Source of the DNA: Leptasterias polaris
Taxonomy: Eukaryota > Echinodermata > Asteroidea > Forcipulatida > Asteriidae
Length of the DNA: 64,000 nucleotides
Assembly (NCBI GenBank): GCA_037783415.1
Contig: JAZGTN010000044.1
Coordinates: 4,349,501 to 4,413,500, forward strand
Direction: 5' to 3'
Positions 1-11,000 of the stretch are shown here, one piece after another. Under the pieces are notes generated by a model. That model did not search any database and had not been told where the DNA came from. It was given only the letters and a program-made list of their open reading frames with translations. The first letter of the stretch is position 1. Each line of letters starts with the position of its first letter. A program made the translations under genes and the position numbers.

Positions 1-1841
1 GAAATGGGTCCCCCCCCTTGGAGATGGAAATGGGTCAGGTCCCCCTGGGAGATGAAAATTGGTCAGGTCCCCCTGGGAGATGGAAATGGGTCAGGTGCCC
101 GTGAAATGGGTCCCCCCCCCCCCCCCCCTTGGAGATGGAAATGGGTCAGGTCCCCCTGGGAGATTTTAATAGGTCAGGCCCCCCTGGGAGATGGAAATGG
201 GTCACGTCCCCCTTGGAGATGAAAATTGGTCAGGTCCCCATGGGAGATGGAAATGGGTCAGGTGCCCGTGAAATGGGTCCCCCCCCCCTTGGAGATGGAA
301 ATGGGTCAGGTCCCCCTGGGAGATTTTAATAGGTCAGGCCCCCCTGGGAGATGGAAATGGGTCAGGTCCCCCTGGGAGATGGAAATGGGTCCCTCTGGGA
401 GATAGATATGGGTCAGCCCCCACCCCCTGGGAGATGGAAATGGGTCAGGCCCCTTGGAAGCTTGAAACGGGTCAGGCCCTCGTGGGAGATGGAAATTGGT
501 CAGGTCCCCCTGGGAGGTGTAAATGGGTCAGGTGCCCGTGAAATGGGTCCCCCCCTTGGAGATGGAAATGGGTCAGGTCCCCCTGGGAGATTTTAATAGG
601 TCAGGCCCCCCTGGGAGATGGAAATGGGTCACGTCCCCCTTGGAGATGAAAATTGGTCAGGTCCCCCTGGGAGATGGAAATGGGTCAGGTGCCCGTGAAA
701 TGGGTCCCCCCCTTGGAGATGGAAATGGGTCAGGTCCCCCTGGGAGATTTTAATAGGTCAGGCCCCCCTGGGAGATGGAAATGGGTCAGGTCCCCCTGGG
801 AGATGGAAATGGGTCCCTCTGGGAGATAGATATGGGTCAGCCCCCACCCCCTGGGAGATGGAAATGGGTCAGGCCCCTTGGAAGCTTGAAACGGTCAGGC
901 CCTCGTGGGAGATGGAAATTGGTCAGGTCCCCCTGGGAGGTGTAAATGCGTCAGGTGCCCGTGAAATGGGTCCCCCCCTTGGAGATGGAAATGGGTCAGG
1001 TCCCCCTGGGAGATTTTAATAAGTCATGCCCCCATGGGAGATGGAAATGGGTCAGGTCCCCCTTGGAGATGGAAATGGGTCCCTCTGGGAGATAGATATG
1101 GGTCAGCCCCAACCCCCCTTGGAGATGTAAATGGGTCAGGTCCCCCTTGGAGATGTAAATGGGTCAGGTCCCCCTGGGAGATGGAAATGGGTTAGGTCCC
1201 CCTGGGAGATTGAAATGGGTCAGGTCCTCGTGGGAGATTGAAATGGGTCAGGTCCCCCTGGGAGATTGAAATGGGTCACTGTCCCCCTGGGAGATGGAAA
1301 TGGGTCAGGGTCCCCCCCGGAGATGGAAATGGGTCAATCCCCTCCCCAGAGGTGGAAATGGGTCAGACCCCCCCCCCCCTGGCGATGGAAATGGGTCAGG
1401 TCCCTCTGGGAGATGGAAATGGGTCAGGTCCCCCTGGGAGATGGAAATGGGTCAGGTCCCCCTGGGAGATGGAAATGGGTTAGGTCCCCCTGGGAGATTG
1501 AAATGGGTCAGGTCCTCGTGGGAGATGGAAGTGGGTCAGGCTCCCCCCGGGAGATGGAAATGGGTCACCCCCCCCCCCCCCCCCCCTTGAGATGGAAATT
1601 GGTCACCCTGGAAGATAGATATGGGTCAGCCCCCCCAATTGGAGATTTAAATGAGTCAGGTCCTCCTGGGAGATGGAAATTTGTTAGGTCCCCCTGGGAG
1701 ATTGAAATGGGTTAGGTCCTCGTGGGAGATGGAAGTGGGTCAGCCCTCCCCCCTTGGAGATTGAAATGGGTCAGCCCCCCTCCCTTTGGAAATGGAAATG
1801 GGTCAGGTCCCCCTGGGAGATGTAATCTGGGTCAATTCTGA
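1..1841. repeat. 28-bp GC-rich minisatellite with higher-order structure
   Basis: About 65 tandem units of roughly 28 bp, each carrying the core GGGAGATGGAAATGGGTCAG followed by a C-rich run that varies in length. Variant units recur in a fixed order (for example the GATAGATATG variant at 401, 825 and 1091; 401 and 825 are 424 bp apart), which gives a higher-order repeat in the first 1.1 kb. The array runs off the left edge and ends at about 1841, 80 bp before the first exon, so it lies in an intron of gene 1. Open frames across it (repeated GRWKWV-type peptides) follow from the period and are not genes. Confidence 0.95.
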
Positions 1842-1920
1842 CCTGATTTTCTTTTCTTTTTTGAATGAAACATCTTTATATACTATAGACGACGCTCACT
1901 GTTGAACTTGTGTACCACAG

Positions 1921-2046
1921 GTGATTGTGTCTCACAACAAGGCCTACTGTGTGACTTACAACCAGGCATACCGATCTGTGTTCCGAAGCAATATATCTGT
2001 GATGGGTCTTTTCACTGCACAAACTTAGCAGACGAGACATCATGCT
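1921..2046 (+). CDS. Gene 1 exon: LDLa module
   Basis: Phase 1 to phase 1 exon of 126 nt, acceptor CAG before 1921 and donor GTAAGT after 2046. Six cysteines in LDLa spacing, with CDGSFHC and LADETSC carrying the calcium-site acidic residues. It matches gene 2 exon 42538-42654. Confidence 0.9.
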
Positions 2047-5000
2047 GTAAGTACAAGATGGTGTTAATGGAAAAAACCTACCCCTATAATCTGGCCATAA
2101 TACTCCCGTAAGAAATGCCCTTTGTCTGTAATCAGCATCATGATCAAACTGTCTCAGCAGATTCGAGAATCTTTGCAAAAGCGTTTTTAAAAATATATTG
2201 TTATCCTTTTCTCAATTTTCTTTCTGCAGCAAGTTCTTTTTGTGGAAGCGAGAGATACATCAATCTTGAAGACTACCCAGATTACACGTATAACATTTCA
2301 TCCATTGAAACGGGATTTCAGCCACAAACTGCCTGTCTCTGGATCTTCACCGCAAGGCCCGAGAACAGGTAAAACATGTTTTTTCTTAGAGATGTTCTGT
2401 TTCACAGTTGTTCTAGCTTCACATGTTCCATTCCTAAATTGCACTATCGTATGTAAAAAAAAAAAGAGAACCCAACCTCAGTAACTTTTTGTGTGTATGA
2501 AAAGACACATTCAAACCGAAGATTTTAACAATAGGGATCAAGGAAACTGACATAGGAACTTTGGGTCCTTGAAAAAAAAATTGTTAAGGCGGAGTAAAGA
2601 AAAATATGTTTACATATATGAGAATATGGGCACTGATATGAGATTTACTTAGTTTAAGCGTTAAGAGTGAAATTATTGCTTTCGATGAAAGGAAATCCTA
2701 CACTTTGTCTCTAAGTAACAAATGCCGCAGCGGTGAAATAACCTTTTCCGTGAAATAATATGCTTATTACATTCACGAATGCGTGCAAACACCTTTGGTG
2801 GGCAGACGACATAGACATGTGCACTTTATACTGCCGCAGAGTTGTGCCCAAACACGTATGCGCTCACGCTACCATCCGCCTCGTACAAAAAGGGTTAGGC
2901 GTGTCGTGGCCGAGCGGTTAAGAGCATCGGACCAAGTTCTGGTGGCTGAGTCATCAGGGTGTGGGTTGGAATCCCGGTCATGACACTTGTGTCCTTAGAC
3001 ACTTTAACTATAATTGCTTCTCTTCGCCCAGGGGTAAAATGGGTACCTGTGAGGGCAGAGATGGTTTTGTGAATGATTTAGCTTTGTGCGCTTTGGCAGC
3101 ACAGGCTGTATACTCCCAAGGGAGCTGAGATGGTTTTAGGAATGAAATAATGGCCCAGTGATCAGGGGTAATAAAATGTGAAGCGCAATGATCATTCTTT
3201 GGAATTGTGCGATATAAGAGCCGATATTATTATTATTATTATTTATCTTGCCCAACAGAAGTGTAGCGCGCAGGTGCGATCTACTTATTAAAATTACACA
3301 ATTCATGTGAAGGGTGTTTATACCTTTATCATTTTGTGGCCATGTTAATTGTCTTACTTTCAAATAAATGTAACTAAACCGAGGTGGAAGGATGAACAGT
3401 CTGGTTCCTTTGTGTATATAATGACCATTAGCATCCTATACTGCTATTGGATACAAGGAGCATGGCCAAGATGGTGGCGCCATGGTAACGGTTAATTGCC
3501 TTTTCGTAATAAAGGATTGTTCTACACGTGAAACACCACAACACAACAGATGATGGAACTATTACGACTATAGGGAGTGGCTTAGATCCAACTGACAGCT
3601 CTTCTCGGCTGGCGGTTGTAGACAGTGGGTATTCACCACCAATGTTGGTCACCTCTGTTGCAAACTCAATGTGGGTGACTTTCGAAGCGAGAACCATCCA
3701 ACGGCAAGGAGGACCGTTTTGGTATCAAGTAAGGACTTTCAACGACTCCAGTAAGTGCTATAATTATAATTTCCACTCATAATCAAAAGTTCAGTTAAAT
3801 CCATCCAAGTTCAAGCGAGGTGACAGCGGGTACCAGCCATATCTCTGGTCGCAGCATTTGCGAACGGAAACCAATCCTCAGAAATCTGAGAAACAATTCA
3901 TGCATAAATCGTTTCTCAGATTCAAATATTTGTTGGTGAAAATTTATCCAAACCATATAACTTAGTTGTGAATCCTTTCTCAAAAATAGTTTAAGTAATT
4001 ATCAACAGCTGCACCAAGAAGTTTTTAGTTTTTGGAGTACTTACTTGCTAATAGTTTTGCTCAAAATGCTATAGTTTTTATGAAATGAGTAAAGGAATTG
4101 GTCTTTACCACTGGTAATAAAATCCGATGTTTTAGAAACAGTGAAAACATAAAATGTTTTTTTTTAAAGTTGTTTTCTCATGACTCCGATTACCGATTGG
4201 GCTTAAACTTTCACAGGTTTGTTATTTTATGTATATGTTGGGTCACAACAAGTGTGGATGGTCTTTGACATTTACCAAATGTTGTACATTGTTTTTAAAC
4301 TATATATGTATGGCCATTATTGACTGAACACTTAAAGCAATACAAGCAATGTTACCCTTTATGAACTATTCGTATTTCAGTCCCTTGTGACGATGGAACG
4401 TTCAGATGTACACCGTCTAGTCCGTGCATGGATGTTCACTTTCAGTGTGATGGCATCGCTAACTGTGAAGACCTCAGCGATGAGATCGGTTGTGGTAATG
4501 TGTCAACCAGAATCCCTACCTCCATGTTATAGTCACAAAAGGAGCTATTCACGCCTCTCTCGACTCTGTCCAATCCCGCGCAGTGCACATAAACCCTGTG
4601 GGAAACACCGTACTCCAATTTGCACCGTTGCGCGGGCGTACTCGCGCGGTAGGCGTTTTATGTCGGGGTGTAAATAACTGTGTTTAGGGTTCACTGATCT
4701 TGTTCTAATGGTCTGGACAGTTGAATCTAACTTCACTGAACACACACACCAAAGATTTTAATATTCTGGCTCAAATATGGCCCAATACAATCCATACACC
4801 AAACAGCCATAGACCAGAGGCGGCAAGTTTTGTACTGCACAACTGCACAAACGAATGTCGCTCTGGTTCCGACCCACATTTGTGAAACTGGCCTACCCGA
4901 TGAATGACCTCTAGGGAAAAATCGGTTCAGCCACTTGTTAAGGGCTGTTCAGGGTTGGATGAAAATTAATTTCAGCGAAATTGAATTTAAAAAAAGTGTT

Positions 5001-8000
5001 GTAATTAACAAAAATTGAAAAAAGTGCCTACGGCTTGAGTACAGGTGTTTCCCCCAGGGTAAAAGAACCCAGAACACTTATCGTTGAAGAGTAGCCCCGG
5101 TGTTTTTGGTTCACATAGCAAACACCTTTGTTAAGAGGTTTCTTTTATGATGAATCCTTGGTTTCATTACCAGAAATATATGATGTTTTTCGTTTTGCAT
5201 GTAACTAAAAGAATTACCTTTTTTGGACTAATACAGAATGAATGAATAAAGGGCAATTTTGCAGTACATTTTTTAAGCCACCAACTGCTATCATGCAAAG
5301 GAACGCTTTGGTAGATTGAGAACTTGTTTTCAAAAACACACTTTTTTAAAATACTAAATGACAGTCAAGATACAGTTTCCATAGGCTTTGATGTAATGCC
5401 CGAGCTGGTGTTTTCTGCGTTATTATTCATACTGATTGATTTTTAGTTCACATTATGCCAACAGACATCTGCAACGGTCAATCAACAATCAATATTACCG
5501 ACGACCAAGCTTATATACTGCAAGCAAACATCGAAGAAGACTTGCTCAATTTCCCCATTGGTAAAACGTGCCTGTGGCAAATTGTTGCCTCTGCTGGACA
5601 CCGTATTCAATTCACCATCGTTGAACTCGACTTGAAACGACCTTTTGGGGATTTATCCTTCGGGGACATAAGAAAGGCAGACTTCGTTTCCAGTGATGAG
5701 AACGGGTTTACAACGGGGTGGGACTTGTTCTACAAGACTAATGGCGGTGTTTCAAAGATAGATGTTACATCGAAAACAAACAACGTGATCGTTACATTAG
5801 TGCACACACTCAGTCCCAGCTCTCGGTTTACTGTAGTACTGGAGCAGTTTGAGACAATGGGTGAGTAGATGCTGACCAATAGGCTGGGGAAAAACAATTG
5901 ACAAAAAGATAACAGTTGCAAAGATATAGGAACCAGCTATCAAATTTACACCGATATTGCATTGAGCAAGTTCGAGTGCGCACCATGGTTATTAAAGGTC
6001 GACTATTTGGACTCGAACCCAAGTTGGTCGACCATTGGTTGACTACTGTGGTCGACCATTTGGAACCAGCCTTATGATGGTTTCCTCCGTGGTCTCAATA
6101 GCCTCGTTTCATGCTAACATTTGTAAAGCGCAGAAGGGAACCAGTGACATTATAGCATTATGTTAAAGAATGCAATGGAAATGTTGAATACGAGTCGAAG
6201 GAGTGAGTACGTCACTGCGCATGTACGTTGCTAGTCAGTGGTCAATCATGGGTCGACTAAATGTGCTTCGAACTTCAACTGTTCCTAAATTGACTGTAGC
6301 AAGTAGGCCAGGGGTGCATTCCACTTGCACTAACAGACCGCGACCGTTAGCGCAAACTTTTTTGTGACCGTTTGCGACCCGACTGGAAAGATTGCATGCG
6401 CACATTGATGTCAATATAGCAGCGCTCTTTAAATGAAGATGGCGACACCGTATGAACTGTATTTTTTGTATCTTGGTTTCTTCTGTATTGTATGTAAACT
6501 TTAGTCTTCGTTTGTAAATCGCGTCTTCAACTAATTAAGTTGCTATTTCAGCCCGATCTGACTGCGTTACCAAACACCGAGAACACATTATAACTATTTC
6601 CGTGACAAGAAAATAATATCGTCTGCTTACGTTTTGTTGTCCGCCATTTTAAAAACCACACACCAACACCTCAGAAATACGTTCGCCTATGGTTACGAAC
6701 GTTCGCCAACGTTGTTGGCGTACAACTCGTTCCAATCAAAATTGTTGCAAACGTTTGCAACGATTGCGCACGTGGAACGCACCCAAGATCATGACTATTG
6801 TTTCACACTGTGGGCCAGAGAGCCCTCTCAAATAGGTCAAAAGGCAACTTCCAGGATGGAGGAACCACCATAAGCGATTGAACCACGTGTTCATCGTTCA
6901 ATGGTCGTTTTACCAACAAATAAAGGCACAGTGTGAGTATTGACCACGTCTTGTGCAAGACTTGCCCCCTTTTCCCTACCATCGGGGGTTTATTTTGCCA
7001 TCACGTCCATCGCTTAAATTAAGTGAATTAGGAAAAAAGACTAGCAACGTCTAGGCTAAATGTCATTTCGTTCTCCGAATGGGCACGGTACCTTTTTTGT
7101 GTCTTCATTGTGTGCTTCGAACATAGGGAATTATTTAGACAATTTTAAGGGGGATACTACTGAATACAATTCAATTCAATTTCAATACAATTCAATTTTG
7201 TTTATTTCGTCACAGTTTACAGGTAAAAAGTGAAGAAAAAAATCCGGTGCCCATTAAAAACGTAAAACAAAAAATGATTTAAAGAAAAACAAAATTTAAA
7301 CTACATACACAATACAGTACAATAGGAGTGTGTTAAGGTATAATTATAGGACAATAGCGGTATACCCTCTGACCCCGTATCAGTAATGGCATTTTATAAA
7401 TTTAGGAAAAATTTTAACATTCTAGCGCCTAATTAAACAATGTTTCTTTCATCTTATTTCTTTAGAATGTGAGGAGGGTGAAGTTGTTTGTCCATCTGGC
7501 CTGGCTTGTATACCTGAACACTGGTTTTGTGATGGTACACCACAGTGTCCGCTACTGGGAGATGAATTTGGATGCGGTAGGTTACTTATTGTGATGTCTA
7601 TAATTTTGGGTATATATTGCAATTGAATATAAATGTGTACAGATTGTGAAGAATGAGCAAATTGTCCGCATATTGATTTCCAGTGATGCTTAATAGGTGA
7701 AAGGTACAGTGCATGGCAAATGATATAGAGCGCCGAAGGAACAAGATGGGGGAGCTCTATCTGAAATGTTAAAATGTACGTAGGACGCAATTTCTGCAGG
7801 CATCTCTTTTGATAAACAATAGATCAGCGCAGACGGTGATCATTGAGTAACAAAACATTTTGCTTTGCTGTAAGCGAATTGCACCTTCCTACATTAGATA
7901 GAGCTCCAGTCTGCCATGATGTGCCTTTGGTGCTCTATATATACTCTGCACTAAATAGAGAGAAAACAGATCGTATTCCTCATTATAGTAGTATAGGCCT

Positions 8001-11000
8001 ATGTGTATTAAAAGTAAAGTTATTATATATTTGAGCAAAATATATTTGTTCCTCTTTTCCCTCCCTGATTTGCAGGTGAATGCAGAAGCAGTGACGATTA
8101 CATGTGTGGCGAAAAATGTCTTAGCGCACTGGAACAAATATGCGATGGATCTGGAGATTGCATGGATTACTCAGACGAGAGTAATTGTTGTAAGCGTTGA
8201 AACAGATATAGAGCCCGGTTACGAGACAACTGTAAAACTCACACGTTCCTTCTTAGGTTCTGTATGTTTTGGAATGAGTGTTTATAAGGGTTTCGCCCAA
8301 CAGCCGAAAACCTATTGTAATTGTTCGGGGGGAGGGGGTAGGGGGGAGGGGGTAGGGGGAGGGGGTAGGGGGGGAGGGGGGTAGGGGGGAGGGGGTAGGG
8401 GGGAGGGGGTAGGGGGAGGGGGTAGGGGGGAGGGGGCCTCTGTGTCTCTTCTTCCAACTTCAACATATTGCAAAAACTAAAGATTGTACAGACGAGAAAC
8501 TTATCATATATATAGACCTTAGTAGCAGACGAAACCGCAACTTTTTAGGGATGATAACTTCATAACATTAATAACGTGACTATTTCAAAGAGTCGTATTT
8601 AGAGGACCATAATAATATGATATATTCAAGATCTTTGCTCAATATGAAAGCTCTCGCACAAAGTGTGACCCCATGTGCCTTTACTTCCGGTCGTTAAAGA
8701 TGCATTTTTTTAAAAACATTTTATATTTTAAAACAAATTTGCTACACTAACAATCATTACATAATCTGAAAGCCCTTTAATGGTTCTGCAAATCTACCAT
8801 AGGGTACAACCATAATTTGACCTTTACTTCCGGTCAAAACCGGAAATTGAAATTTCTTACCTAAAGAAAACCCTTTACTGGTCAGCAGAGTGTTGGTTCG
8901 AGTCCCGGTCGTGTTGACCATTAAATTGCTTGTCTTTCGGGTGTGACTTTAGGCCGTATGTCCCGTAGTAGGATTGATAGTGCAGGATTAAGAACCAAAA
9001 ACACTTATCGTGGAAGAGTAGTGGCTTACCCAGGTGTGTCTGGTTCACGTGGCAAGCAACCTTGTTTACATGTTTCCTCGGGCTGGCAAGCTACAGTGAT
9101 TAAGTTAATTTTTGAGGCATCATTGCTTTCACTAACCGGAAATGTATAAATACTAATAAGACTATAATCAATAAACTGGCTTCGTACTTTATTTAATAAC
9201 AAATCCCCTGTTGCTTTTAAAACTCGGTATACGACATCAATGAACCTGTAATAATATGAAACGTCGTTTATAATGAGCATCTTTCCTTGACAGTGCCATG
9301 TGGGGAAACTAAAATTGTGTTGGAGAACGGAGCCCAAACTTCATCGCTCTTAGTATCACCGAATTATCCAGAGAATTATCTGGATGACCTTCGGTGCTTC
9401 TGGGTCATCACCGCCGCCGACCCAGACACCGTAATTTCCTTCGAATTTGCCGTCCTTGACCTGGAGCTACGCTACGACAAGCTTACCATTGGCAACGGAG
9501 AGAATGCCCTCGACGAGGCATCCACCATTGTGGAATTAACGGGCACTTTATTCAGCGTCAGGGTCCTGACCAGTAGCTCACAAGCCTGGGCCCTATTCAA
9601 TAGCGATCAATCTATAAATGCCCAAGGATTTTCAGGCAGGGTAACGCAGATAAATCCGAACGGTGAGTGAGTAAAAGTGGCGGTGCTGTGTACATTTAAC
9701 GTCTTCAACAGGAATGTGTGAATGACCCCTCGAGGATTTTAGTCATTCTGAAAGGAACAAATCACTCGAAGCTTCGATCAAGATGCCTTGATCGCCTTCA
9801 GGAGAGAACAGAGCCGATCAAATCATTCTGATCGAAACGTAGTTTGACACCAGCAGTCCCTCTCAAACTTACCACAGCTTATAAACATCAATTCGGTGCT
9901 GCAACTCTGGAAGTACCATTCAAAAAGTTGAGATCCTGAGATAATTTACTGCAATTTAATAATAATAGTGGATTTTTATAGCGCTCATATCCGTCACTCA
10001 TCAGTGACGCTCAAGGCGCTTCAACGGTCAGTATTTTTCCTGCAAGGTATGTGGAACTACGTAAAAATGTCGACTAAGTAAAATGTCGACATCCTAAGGT
10101 GATTTGTTTCGGGATGACGAAATCCTTAAGTAAGATGTCGACTTCCCGATATATTTTTTCTCGGGATGTCGCCATTTGACATTTTTGGTGTCATCATCCT
10201 GTAGTTTCTCAGGATCTCGGCAAGAACAGTAGGCCTATTTCGAGAGCTTCGTATACAACTCTAAGCTTCCAAGATTGTTTCCAAACATGTCAAGTTTCAA
10301 ATCCCACTTGTATATTACATCCTTTAGAAGATAATTTGCTTCAAGCATCCAGCTTTTAAGAAATAGGGTAGAGATAGCTGAGCTTACGTGAGGAACAATC
10401 CACCCACTCGAAAAGTTCCACTCTATGGCTACCATTTGGAAAGTACAAATTAAAACACGCATTTGGATACCAATGTCACATATTTAAAAGGACAAAGAAA
10501 GGGAAATATATGTTATTTGAAATTGTTGATCTAAGGCTTAAAAGATAATTTAAATATTAAAAAAGCAAAATAACGTTCGAATAACATAATTATTTTAAAA
10601 CAAAACCACTGGAACGGATAGCTGATTAAATGTAGTTTTATGTTTTAACAAAACAGCTGTTTGTCGAAGCGACGCATTTTCCTGCGGAGGTGCAGCTGGC
10701 ATTGTCTGCCTTGGCAAGGAAGAAGAGTGCAATGGTTACGCTATTTGTATAGATGAGTCTGATGAGCAGGACTGTGGTAAGTTAAAAAAAAATTAATAAT
10801 CAATTAATAAAAATGTGAATATTATCTCCCTGTATGTGTTTATTTTGTTTTATTTTGCTGTGCCAGCAATGTTGGCATAATATCTCGTGCTGAAGGCCTT
10901 TTCAAACGTAATATCAACCTTTACCCTTAATTGCAGAAAAGAGAAGCCATTATAGTAAAGGGCATAATGCTGAAGATCACGCTTGTAACGACTTGGATTC

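Noticed and set aside
4..1715. Several open frames with GRWKWV/GQVPLGDGNGS-type repeats
   Set aside because: They arise from the 28-bp minisatellite, which is not a multiple of three, so they overlap in shifting frames. No start context, domain or splice logic.
2900..2985. A tRNA-Leu/Ser-like sequence
   Set aside because: Box A and B are present but the body continues into a SINE with (ATT)n tail, and the B box is mutated, so it is a SINE head and not a tRNA gene.
3455..3485. CCAAGATGGTGGCGCCATGG as a YY1-type promoter element
   Set aside because: It lies in an intron of gene 1 with no transcript start evidence; similar ATGGCGGC motifs also occur inside MITE and satellite sequence.
8239..8466. 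A proline-rich minus-strand frame
   Set aside because: Translation of the G-rich minisatellite complement.
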